64,000 nt of DNA from Zobellia russellii. GTDB taxonomy: Bacteria; Bacteroidota; Bacteroidia; Flavobacteriales; Flavobacteriaceae. Shown here piece by piece: positions 38,201 to 45,464 of the stretch (position 1 is the stretch's first letter; each line of letters begins with the position of its first letter). Made by a program: the position numbers and the translations under genes. Where the stretch lies: contig NZ_JACSOI010000001.1 of the NCBI RefSeq assembly GCF_018728565.1, positions 744,001 through 808,000 of the forward strand. Reading direction: 5' to 3'. Below the pieces are notes generated by a model, which was not told the DNA's origin, did no database searches, and saw only the letters and a list, made by a program, of their open reading frames with translations.

Positions 38201-38735
38201 ACTTCCATTTGAGGTGCAAACGGCACCTGTTGAGGGGATTGCTGTTGATGATTTTGACGGAGATGGAAATTTGGATGTACTCATGACTGGTAATTCGTAT
38301 GCTACGGAAGCTGCTACAGGTAGGTATGATGCCTTTATAGGTGCATTGTTAAAAGGAAATGGTCAAGGTACTTTTGAAAATGTCTCTGTACAAGAAAGCG
38401 GATTTTTAAACGACTTGGATGGAAGCGGCTTGGTTTCAATTAAAAGAGGTGATGGGGTTCAGAATATATTGGCAGCTAATAACGATACAAGGTTAAAAGT
38501 TTTCCAAGTTAATGATGTTCCTAATAGAAAATGGGTAAGAATAGAAGACAATGTTGCGTTTGCGGAAATAAGGCTAAAGAACGGTAAGAACTATAAGAAA
38601 GAGTTTTATTTTGGTTCAGGGTATTTATCGCAGAACAGTAGAAGTATGTCCGTAAATGAAAACATTCAGGAAATAAAAGTTATAGATTCAAATGGAAATA
38701 CAAAAACGGTGTATTTAGATGAAGAAATTAAGTAG
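35223..38735 (+). CDS. CRTAC1-type lipoprotein with FG-GAP/VCBS repeats and ASPIC/UnbV domain (second copy)
   Basis: This 1170-residue lipoprotein (lipobox FISC, Cys20) has the same domain plan as the preceding gene: FG-GAP propeller (GDIDNDGLTD, DINQDGFLD, DYDRDNDLD), ASPIC/UnbV domain (DPTVHFGLGKAKKISSVEVWWPNG), and a second propeller starting ILPHMHSRNGPGIAVADVNGDG. Similarity runs end to end, so the pair arose by tandem duplication and has since diverged. It starts inside the stop of the first copy and overlaps the haloperoxidase-like gene by 17 bp, so all three should be made together. I infer that the three form a complex. Confidence 0.9.
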   Translation: MKNLKPSLLALGLILLFISCGENKSHRFRLLDASQTGIDFQNTITENDSINVFEFMNVYTGAGVAVGDIDNDGLTDVYFSGNMVSGRLYLNKGNMQFEDITEKAGLLNTRWGTGVSMVDINQDGFLDIYVCVSGSATVSERANMLFINNGDMTFTEKAEEYGLADTRQSMHAAFFDYDRDNDLDMYLLVNPAAYEYNVNVSKPRELDGQSVSNDRLYRNLGNGKFEDVSADAGILVEGYGLGVGVSDINGDDWPDIYISNDFIGNDILYINQKDGTFKDAITEQIKHTSYAGMGNDVADVDNNGDPDIMVLDMRPEDNLRQKMIISSTGYDRFQIMLNAGYNAQYSRNTLQLNQGMDRFSEIGFMAGISSTDWSWSPLLADYDNDGRKDLYVTNGFLRDLGDLDYIHYQKAYDTPLGDVDAKIDLKLKSISELPMADLPNYAYRNNGDMTFEKVSAAWGIDKASCSHGAAYADLDNDGDLDLLVNNMDQPAFVYENEGNSKEINHYLRVKLEGHQGNLQGIGAKLKVTTEDSEQYYQHYLSRGYESSVDPTVHFGLGKAKKISSVEVWWPNGTYQVVNNQVVDTLLTLWQSKASKDSPLKKKVEKQLFSDVTDSLSIDFTHHEDDFVDFKLQPILPHMHSRNGPGIAVADVNGDGLEDFYVGGAKGQPGELFLQNKDGDFVSKEGFDANLEDMGVLLFDANGDGYKDLYLVSGGVSAEMGDEVYQDRLYMNDGKGSFLLSDALPKISASGSCVVASDFDKDGDLDLFVGGRLDPGKYPMPSRSYLLENQSSEDGGFKFVDVGNEIVGWEELTMVTSGIWTDYDNDGWTDLLVVGEFMPITIFHNEKGKLVMQKETIGLAKTEGWWNSINGGDFDQDGDTDYILGNLGLNSKYKVSSEEPLCIYANDYDKDGRIDPIMCYYIDGENHLAHSRDEIIGQVNAMRSRFKTYRSYAETSFEKSFLPEELEESYVVKSHTFASSYLENMGDGRFSLSQLPFEVQTAPVEGIAVDDFDGDGNLDVLMTGNSYATEAATGRYDAFIGALLKGNGQGTFENVSVQESGFLNDLDGSGLVSIKRGDGVQNILAANNDTRLKVFQVNDVPNRKWVRIEDNVAFAEIRLKNGKNYKKEFYFGSGYLSQNSRSMSVNENIQEIKVIDSNGNTKTVYLDEEIK

Positions 38736-40035
38736 TAGCGTCATAATATGTATTGTGTTGTTGGTGTCATGTGGTACCAAGCATAATCAAGAAGATTTGG
38801 ATACTTATTTTGAAGGAGGGTTGTCAAAATATAACCGCCAGCTTACAGATGTTATAGTTGCCGATATTTTTACACCTCCAGTAGCGAGTAGAATATACGC
38901 ATATTCCAATGTTGCCGCATATGAGGGAATTCGGTTTATGGAACCTTCAAAAAAGTCTTTGGCATCTAAGCTTAATGATTTGGGAAAATTATCTGAGCCT
39001 GAGCCAAGTAAGCAGTATTATTATCCTTTGGTGTCTGCGGTTTCATTTTTAAACGTAGGTAAATCTTTGGTGTTTGATTTGGACAAGGTAGAGGCGATTA
39101 AAAGTGAGCTGCTCAAGGAGGTTAGAGAAATTGGTATTGATGAAGAGGTCTATGAAAACTCGGTGTCTTTTGGGGAACAATTGGCAGCGGAAATATTGGC
39201 CTGGGCTGCAAAAGATGGATACTTGCGTCGCACGGCGCTCCCTAGATACTCTGTAAGTGAGGATGCTGGCCGATGGCGACCTACTCCGCCCGATTATATG
39301 GAGGCTATAGAGCCACATTGGAATACCATAAGGCCCTTTGTTTTGCAATCTGCTGGTCAGTTTGATCCAGGGTTGCCCACGTCCTTTGATGTAGAAAAGG
39401 ACTCTAAATTTTATAAAGAGGCCATGGAAGTATATAGTACGGTCAATCAACTAGATGACAAGCAACTAGAGGTTGCCAAGTTTTGGGATTGTAATCCAAA
39501 TATATCGCATACCAAGGGGCACGTAATGTATTTTCAGCAACAAATATCACCTGGTGGGCATTGGATGCATATTGCCGCCCAAGTTTTAGAAGAGCAAAAG
39601 GCAGGTGTAGTTGAGTCTGCAGAAACCATGTCTTTAGTTGGGGTGACCATTGCGGATGCTTTTATAAGTTGTTGGGATCAAAAGTACAAGAGCAGTTTAA
39701 CTAGGCCGGAAACTTATATCAATAATTATATAGATCAAGATTGGGAACCTATTTTACAAACTCCAGCTTTTCCTGAACATACTTCGGGTCATAGTGTGGC
39801 ATCTAGTGCAGCAGCAACTGCGCTTACACAGTTGTTTGGTGAGGATTATGCTTTTGTTGATGCTACAGAAGTGCCATACGGTCTTCCGCCAAGAAGTTTT
39901 CAATCATTTTGGCAGGCAGCGGAAGAGGCAGCAATAAGCCGATTGTATGGTGGAATTCATTATAGGCCTGCAATTGAGCTTGGTGTACAACAAGGAAAAG
40001 CCATAGGTAATTTTGTTGTTCAGCAATTAAAGTAA
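38719..40035 (+). CDS. Vanadium haloperoxidase/PAP2-superfamily lipoprotein
   Basis: This 438-residue lipoprotein (lipobox LVSC, Cys18) belongs to the vanadium-dependent haloperoxidase and type-2 phosphatase superfamily. The whole vanadate/phosphate pocket is visible: K322 to R329 in KYKSSLTRP (K-x6-RP), S356-G357-H358 in HTSGHS, and R408 with H414 in SRLYGGIH (SR-x5-H). Upstream are ISHTKGHVMYF and ISPGGHWMHIA, typical of bacterial members. Whether it oxidises halides or hydrolyses phosphate esters cannot be told from these motifs. It is the last gene of the susC operon and overlaps the second CRTAC1-type gene. Confidence 0.88.
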   Translation: MKKLSSSVIICIVLLVSCGTKHNQEDLDTYFEGGLSKYNRQLTDVIVADIFTPPVASRIYAYSNVAAYEGIRFMEPSKKSLASKLNDLGKLSEPEPSKQYYYPLVSAVSFLNVGKSLVFDLDKVEAIKSELLKEVREIGIDEEVYENSVSFGEQLAAEILAWAAKDGYLRRTALPRYSVSEDAGRWRPTPPDYMEAIEPHWNTIRPFVLQSAGQFDPGLPTSFDVEKDSKFYKEAMEVYSTVNQLDDKQLEVAKFWDCNPNISHTKGHVMYFQQQISPGGHWMHIAAQVLEEQKAGVVESAETMSLVGVTIADAFISCWDQKYKSSLTRPETYINNYIDQDWEPILQTPAFPEHTSGHSVASSAAATALTQLFGEDYAFVDATEVPYGLPPRSFQSFWQAAEEAAISRLYGGIHYRPAIELGVQQGKAIGNFVVQQLK

Positions 40036-40284
40036 GAATTAGTAAGAGGGTATTTTGTTTTGATTTTTAGAAGGATATAAAACTGCGGGAAACTCCATAG
40101 ACCACGTTAATTGAAGGAAATATCTTATTTTATAAATAGATTATATGTATCTTTCAAAGGTTTTTACGTTATGAAAATTTATTGATTGAGACAATTTTCA
40201 TTAGAATTAGGTAAACTTTTTTCATTTTTTATTGGTTAAACGTATTTAAAATTGGCATTAATGAGCTGATACGCTCAAATTATT

Positions 40285-40315
40285 TTTGCAGTTTTTACAA
40301 TACACTGTATATTTG
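40285..40315 (+). promoter_or_regulatory. Candidate GH36 operon promoter
   Basis: TTTG at 40285-40288 and TATATTTG at 40308-40315, 19 bp apart, fit the Bacteroidota -33/-7 pattern. The tandem repeat begins 3 bp further on. Confidence 0.6.
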
Positions 40316-40318
40316 ATT

Positions 40319-40338
40319 AGTAGCATAGAATATCATAG
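40319..40338 (+). promoter_or_regulatory. Tandem 10-bp repeat, probable operator of the GH36 operon
   Basis: AGTAGCATAG followed by AATATCATAG repeats the susC operator motif (two copies of TGTAGCATAG), with shared core TAGCATAG/TATCATAG. The 10-bp period and the 3-bp distance from the -7 element are the same as at susC. The second unit is more diverged, which would predict weaker binding. Confidence 0.6.
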
Positions 40339-40432
40339 CACAATATTTGAAATTATATTACGTTTTCCTACACGACTTTAGAGTTGGTAGAATTTAATTA
40401 AACACTAATTTTTTATTACAATATATAAATAG

Positions 40433-42205
40433 ATGACTTCAAACACGACTCTAATGACCGACGGCCCCAAGATAGATACTATTGGAGCGGATGATAATTT
40501 TCAAACCACTCTAGAAAAAATATACGATCAAGACGGTACGGTCATTTACAATTTTGAAGTATCAAGTAACGAGGAGCGAATTCCTGAACCAATAACCCTG
40601 CAGTGGAAGGTTCCAGCGATTAATGTAAAAGGGGTATGGAAGCCAACAACTGATTTTAACAAGCGTATTCAGGCAGACTGGGAGTTGGATAATATGGAGT
40701 CTAGAATTTCTATTGACTCTCCTGTCATTTCACTTTTTGGTAACAGTGACGAGAATATCCTAACCTTTGCTTGTTCCAATGCAATCAACAAATTGGAGAT
40801 GAATGCGCGTTTAAGGGAAGAGGACAATTGTTTTTACTGTCATATCACCTTTTTTACGGAGCAACATTACCCCATAAAAAACTTTAAGGTGCAATTGCGA
40901 TTGGATAATCAGAATCAGCATTTCTCTGAAAGTTTGAAAGCGGTTTCCTCATGGTGGGAGACGTTTGACGAGTTGAAACCTGCCTATGTTCCCGATATTG
41001 CAAAAAAACCATTGTACTCCACTTGGTACCAATTTCATCAAAATCTTGAAGTAGACCTACTACTTAAGGAGTGCAAACTGGCCAAAGATTTAGGTTATGA
41101 GGCCATTATTATAGATGATGGATGGCAAACGTTCGATTCGAATAGAGGTTATGATTTTACCGGAGATTGGAAACCGGACCGTATTCCCGAAATGGCAGAA
41201 TTTGTCAGGAATGTGCATAAAACAGGTATGAAGGTAGCCCTTTGGTACTCTGTTCCTTTTTGTGGGGAAAAGTCAAAAGCGTTTAAACGCTTTAAAGGCA
41301 AATTCTTGACGGAAGACCATAGATGGGCACCAGTTTTTGATCCACGCTATCCAGATGTAAGACAGTATTTAATAGATATCTATTCAAGCGCGGCCAAAGA
41401 CTGGAATCTAGATGGTTTTAAACTAGATTTTATAGATGACTTCAGATTTTATAAGGACACGCCTACCCAACTAGGACCGGATGCAGACTATACTTCAATA
41501 AATGATGCTGTAGATCGCCTGTTGACCGATGTAAAGGAGGCGTTGACAGCTATAAACTCTGAAATTTTTATTGAGTTTAGACAAAAATACACGGGACCTG
41601 CAATGCGTAAATATGGAAACATGTTCCGCGCTTTTGATTGCCCTGGAGATGCTACCATGAACCGACTGCGAATAGCGGATATACGTATGCTTGCTGGTAA
41701 TACCGCTGTTCATTCGGATATGGTTACATGGCATGCGGACGAACCCTTGGAAATTGCCGCATTACAAGTAATTAATACACTTTTTGGTGTGCCTCAGCTC
41801 TCTATTATGCTGAGTGAAACACCAAAAGAGTATGTAAATATGATTGGTTTTTATACAAAGTATTGGAATGAAAATGCCGATGTTCTCATGAATGGTAATT
41901 TCCTTCCCTCAAAACCTCTCGCCAACTACCCAACAAAGCGTGTGTCTAAAGATGGACATGCAATTATAGGAGTTTATGACGCGTGGGTTGTAGAGTTTAA
42001 TGAAGAATATAAGAGTATGGATATTTTAAATGGTCAAATAGCGGACCATATTGTCATCCGGAGCACAAAAGATTCGGGCGCTTACCGTTGCAAAATTTAT
42101 GATTGCCAAGGAAATTTAATTAGGGAAGATAATGTAGTATTTTCGAAAGGAGTACTTGAGGTTCAAGTTCCAGCTTGCGGAATCATCAGGACCGAGAAAA
42201 TATAA
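40433..42205 (+). CDS. GH36-like alpha-galactosidase, cytoplasmic
   Basis: This 590-residue protein resembles clan GH-D alpha-galactosidases. A beta-sandwich N-terminal domain (about residues 1-180) precedes a TIM barrel with IIIDDGWQTF, DWKPDRIPEMAEFV and the nucleophile motif GFKLDF (D332). A likely acid/base aspartate lies in RAFDCPGD (D402), and a short C-terminal beta domain follows. There is no signal peptide, so it should act on an imported substrate in the cytoplasm. It heads an operon with an O-acetyltransferase (10 bp) and a sodium symporter. Alpha-galactosidase is the likeliest activity; alpha-N-acetylgalactosaminidase or a transglycosidase is possible. Confidence 0.85.
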   Translation: MTSNTTLMTDGPKIDTIGADDNFQTTLEKIYDQDGTVIYNFEVSSNEERIPEPITLQWKVPAINVKGVWKPTTDFNKRIQADWELDNMESRISIDSPVISLFGNSDENILTFACSNAINKLEMNARLREEDNCFYCHITFFTEQHYPIKNFKVQLRLDNQNQHFSESLKAVSSWWETFDELKPAYVPDIAKKPLYSTWYQFHQNLEVDLLLKECKLAKDLGYEAIIIDDGWQTFDSNRGYDFTGDWKPDRIPEMAEFVRNVHKTGMKVALWYSVPFCGEKSKAFKRFKGKFLTEDHRWAPVFDPRYPDVRQYLIDIYSSAAKDWNLDGFKLDFIDDFRFYKDTPTQLGPDADYTSINDAVDRLLTDVKEALTAINSEIFIEFRQKYTGPAMRKYGNMFRAFDCPGDATMNRLRIADIRMLAGNTAVHSDMVTWHADEPLEIAALQVINTLFGVPQLSIMLSETPKEYVNMIGFYTKYWNENADVLMNGNFLPSKPLANYPTKRVSKDGHAIIGVYDAWVVEFNEEYKSMDILNGQIADHIVIRSTKDSGAYRCKIYDCQGNLIREDNVVFSKGVLEVQVPACGIIRTEKI

Positions 42206-42215
42206 TTGAATTCAA

Positions 42216-42773
42216 ATGACCGAAAAGGAAAAAATGATTGCTGGTCAACCCTATAATCCACATGATAAGGAGTTGGTAAAAGGTAGGTTAAATGCACGTA
42301 GACTAATGCGTGAAATTGAGGCCATACCAATGGATAAGGAGCGGCAGCGCAAGCATTTTTTCAAAGAACTATTTGCCGAAACGGGCAAGAATTTCTACAT
42401 AGAAAACCGTTTTACTTGTGATTACGGGTTCAATATTTACTGGGGAGAAAATTCTTACGCTAACTTTGATTGTATTATTTTAGACGCCGCGCCGGTTTAC
42501 ATAGGTAAAAATGTAATGATTGCACCGGGGGTAAGGTTACTTACCGCTACGCATCCCTTGGAATTTGAAGCCCGAAATTCTGGTATAGAATATGCAAAAC
42601 CAATTCATATTGGAGACAATGTCTGGATTGGTGGCGGAGTAATCGTTAATCCTGGGGTTACTATTGGTAATAATAGTGTTATAGGTTCTGGAAGTGTGGT
42701 TGTAAAGAATATTCCGGATAATGTTGTGGCCGTAGGTAATCCGTGTCGCGTACTAAAGAAAATTGATAACTAG
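42216..42773 (+). CDS. Maltose/galactoside O-acetyltransferase family protein (LbH)
   Basis: This 185-residue protein is a hexapeptide-repeat acetyltransferase of the LacA/Maa/NodL type, which acetylates the 6-hydroxyl of sugars with acetyl-CoA. The N-terminal motif MTEKEKMIAGQPYNPHDKEL is diagnostic. The left-handed beta-helix carries the catalytic histidine in LLTATHPLEFEAR, then HIGDNVWIGGGVIVNPGVTIG and VAVGNPCRVLKKI. Such enzymes may detoxify excess non-metabolised sugars. It lies 10 bp after the GH36 gene and 45 bp before the symporter gene. Confidence 0.93.
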   Translation: MTEKEKMIAGQPYNPHDKELVKGRLNARRLMREIEAIPMDKERQRKHFFKELFAETGKNFYIENRFTCDYGFNIYWGENSYANFDCIILDAAPVYIGKNVMIAPGVRLLTATHPLEFEARNSGIEYAKPIHIGDNVWIGGGVIVNPGVTIGNNSVIGSGSVVVKNIPDNVVAVGNPCRVLKKIDN

Positions 42774-42818
42774 TGCCCTTGTAACTTTTGTTCAATATCA
42801 ATTTAAAATTTCAAATTC

Positions 42819-44468
42819 ATGCTCTCAATTGTCTCTTTTGTAGGTTTTACACTCTTAGTAGCGTTCATTGCTTGGTACGCTACAAGAAGCACTAATGAAA
42901 AATCTGCCGATGGGTACTTTTTGGCAGGTAGAAGCTTAGGGGCAATTACAATTGCCGGTTCTTTGCTTTTGACCAATCTTTCCGCAGAACAGATTGTAGG
43001 GCTTAATGGACAAGCGTTTACCGAAGGTGTATTGGTGATGGCATGGGAGACTTTGGCGGCAATTGCCATGATTATAACAGCTGTGTTCCTGCTTCCCAGG
43101 TACATGAGGGGCGGTATAACCACTATTCCACAATTTGTTGAGGATAGGTTCGATCACGGTACAAAAGCTATTCTCACGGCTTTATTTTTATCAGGTTATG
43201 TTATTGTAGTTATTCCCTCGGTATTGTATTCCGGTTCGTTGGCGTTTAGTACAATGTTTGATTTGCCTAGTCTTCTTGGACTTTCAAGTACGGTTACCTT
43301 GTGGATTTGTGTGTGGAGTATTGGTATCATCGGTATTATATATGCAATCTTTGGAGGATTAAAAGCGGTTGCGGTTTCTGACCTTATCAACTCTATAGGG
43401 CTTTTGATAGGTGGTCTTCTCATTCCTGTGTTTGGATTAATGGCTATTGGCGATGGAAGTATTTCTGAGGGATTGAGCATGCTTTGGAACAGTCACCCTG
43501 AAAAATTTAATGTAAAGGGAGATGTGGATGCTTCCATTCCTTTTGGGACCATTTTTACGGGAATGATGCTCGTGCAGATGTTTTATTGGGGAACCAACCA
43601 AGTGATTTTGCAACGTGTTTTTGGGGCTAAAAATTTAAAGGAAGGTCAAAAAGGGGTTATACTTGCTGCTTTAGTAAAGTTTTTAATACCCATAATTGTA
43701 GTTCTTCCGGGTATTATAGCGTGGCATATTTTTGAGGGGAATCTTGATAATCCGGACCAAGCCTATCCAAAACTGGTTGCTACGGTGCTTCCAGCTGCAT
43801 TTACTGGCCTCTTTGCCGCAGTACTATTTGGTGCAATTCTCAGCTCCTTCAATAGCCTTTTGAACAGTAGTGCCACCTTGTTCGGGTTTGATTTGTATCG
43901 TCAATATTTTAAGAAAGATGCCACAGAGGTAGAAACCGTAAAAGCAGGTAAAACATTTGGTCTTGTTTTGGGTATCTTGGGTATGTGCGTAGCGCCATTG
44001 ATTGCCAATGCGCCTCAAGGACTTTTCGCCTGGTTGCAAGAAGCGAACGGTTGTTATAGCATTCCCATTTTAACGGTTATCGTAATAGGTTTCTTTACCA
44101 AACGGGTTCCGGCCATAGCGGCTAAAATAGGGGTGATTTCAGGCGTTGTTTTGTATTCTATAAGCCAGTTTGTTATTAAGCCTTATTATGTGGATAGCGC
44201 ATTAGCGGAAGCAGCACAGAACGGAATAACGGATGCCAAAGCGTTGAGTGTGATACAAGCGGAAGCTTATCCGCACTTTTTGCATGTAATGGCCATTTTG
44301 TTTGTCTTGAACATTATAATTATGCTGGTAATTGGTAAACTTTATCCAAGGGAAACGGATTATAAACCAATGACTACCGATGCTGTAAGTGTTGAACCTT
44401 GGAAATATGCCTTTGTTGTAGGGGCGGCCATAACGGTCTTGGTTCTTAGTACGTATTTAATATTTTAA
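42819..44468 (+). CDS. Sodium:solute symporter (SSS family, SGLT-like)
   Basis: This 549-residue inner-membrane protein resembles vSGLT-type sodium/sugar symporters. About 14 transmembrane helices are visible. Characteristic motifs include FLAGRSLGAITIAGSLLLTNLSAEQIVGLNG near the N-terminus and GAILSSFNSLLNSSATLFGFDLYR around the second sodium-site helix. It ends with a helix near residue 548. In context it would import the small glycoside or sugar that the GH36 enzyme uses. The gene ends with a 4-bp overlap with the convergent PAP2 gene. Confidence 0.93.
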   Translation: MLSIVSFVGFTLLVAFIAWYATRSTNEKSADGYFLAGRSLGAITIAGSLLLTNLSAEQIVGLNGQAFTEGVLVMAWETLAAIAMIITAVFLLPRYMRGGITTIPQFVEDRFDHGTKAILTALFLSGYVIVVIPSVLYSGSLAFSTMFDLPSLLGLSSTVTLWICVWSIGIIGIIYAIFGGLKAVAVSDLINSIGLLIGGLLIPVFGLMAIGDGSISEGLSMLWNSHPEKFNVKGDVDASIPFGTIFTGMMLVQMFYWGTNQVILQRVFGAKNLKEGQKGVILAALVKFLIPIIVVLPGIIAWHIFEGNLDNPDQAYPKLVATVLPAAFTGLFAAVLFGAILSSFNSLLNSSATLFGFDLYRQYFKKDATEVETVKAGKTFGLVLGILGMCVAPLIANAPQGLFAWLQEANGCYSIPILTVIVIGFFTKRVPAIAAKIGVISGVVLYSISQFVIKPYYVDSALAEAAQNGITDAKALSVIQAEAYPHFLHVMAILFVLNIIIMLVIGKLYPRETDYKPMTTDAVSVEPWKYAFVVGAAITVLVLSTYLIF

Positions 44469-45298
44469 AACTGAAGAACCACTCCTAAAGTTCCGGGGCC
44501 AAAATTAAGGTTCCAGCTCATTTTCTTGGCCTGGTCATTGTATTTTTCGTTGTATTTTCTATCTAGGTAACGGTCTATAGATTCTACCGTGGCTACACTG
44601 ATTGCTACGGCAAATACAAAATCACTTAACCAATGTTGGCCATCCCAAATTCTAGAAATGCCTGGTACGGCTCCTAGTGTATAAATACCTGCTTTTACCC
44701 ACGGACTTTTAAATTGCTTTCCAATCGCATACGCGTTTGTAAAGGCCAATAAGGCGTGTCCTGAGGGGAAAGAATGGTAGTTTCTGTTCGAGTTGAAGGG
44801 GTCAAAAGTGTCCTTTCCCTTTTCGGCTACCGGCCGTGCCCGTCCTACCGCAGATTTTAATACTTGCTGTAAAAAACCGGCCGAGGTGGCCGATGATATT
44901 AAGAGTACTCCGGTACGACGTAATTTTTCGTTTTTTGTTATCAATCCAGCTAAATAAACCCCGGAAGTTGCCAGGTAATTGTTCTCGGGACTTCCGTAAA
45001 GTTCGCCGTATTCCCTAATAATATGGGGTACACTTTCTTTTTGTCTTTGTATAAATTGAGAAGTATCATCATCCAAAAGGTAAACGGCACCTGTGCCTGC
45101 TACTACACCGCCAAATTGTGCCCATTGTTGCCCTTTCCAGTGAAAAGGTCTGGAGTAGGAGTAACCCACGCCTTTAAACATGTTTACAAAATCATACTTG
45201 AACATATCCCACCTTTTTTCAGGTACAGGAACAATTGAGTCCTGGGCATAGGAACCCATCGTAAAGATGGTAAGGAGTAAGGCTAAGGTCTTTTTCAT
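44465..45298 (-). CDS. PAP2-family phosphatase, secreted
   Basis: This 277-residue protein has a signal peptide (about residues 1-18, MGSYAQ) and the three PAP2 motifs: KSAVGRARPVAEKG, SFPSGHALLAF and SRIWDGQHWLSDFVFA. The last is SR-x5-H-x3-D, so the catalytic His and supporting Asp are present. It should hydrolyse lipid or other phosphate esters in the periplasm. It ends antisense to the symporter. It is a separate branch from the haloperoxidase-like lipoprotein at 38719. A minus-strand TAGTTTTG box at 45307-45314 may be its -7 element. Confidence 0.92.
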   Translation of the reverse strand: MKKTLALLLTIFTMGSYAQDSIVPVPEKRWDMFKYDFVNMFKGVGYSYSRPFHWKGQQWAQFGGVVAGTGAVYLLDDDTSQFIQRQKESVPHIIREYGELYGSPENNYLATSGVYLAGLITKNEKLRRTGVLLISSATSAGFLQQVLKSAVGRARPVAEKGKDTFDPFNSNRNYHSFPSGHALLAFTNAYAIGKQFKSPWVKAGIYTLGAVPGISRIWDGQHWLSDFVFAVAISVATVESIDRYLDRKYNEKYNDQAKKMSWNLNFGPGTLGVVLQF

Positions 45299-45464
45299 AA
45301 TAATTGCAAAACTAGACGTATTCTTTAAAGTTTCAGCCTTTGAAAATGAAAAAATAGATAGGATTGTGCGGTTTGGCTGTATTTAGAGGTTACTTTCAGT
45401 TAATTTACAAAATAAATGGATAGTAAGAGTATTGCCGGGAATCATAAATAATTGAGCCTAAACT

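Larger units (their letters stand above)
40036..40432. other. 397-bp region between the susC operon and the GH36 operon
   Basis: No gene was found. It contains a perfect inverted repeat ATGAAAATT/AATTTTCAT (40171-40201, 13-nt loop), a small TGAGC/GCTCA hairpin (40262-40277), the GH36 promoter (40285-40315), the tandem operator repeat (40319-40338) and about 110 bp of AT-rich leader. No clear T-tailed terminator follows the haloperoxidase-like gene. Confidence 0.55.

Noticed and set aside
39049-39450. Open frame of 133 codons antisense to the haloperoxidase-like gene
   Set aside because: It overlaps a gene whose catalytic motifs are all present, and the frame has no family similarity that I can see.
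40171-40201. ATGAAAATT/AATTTTCAT inverted repeat as a terminator of the susC operon
   Set aside because: The stem is entirely AT-rich apart from one pair, has a 13-nt loop and no T tail, so terminator function is not supported.
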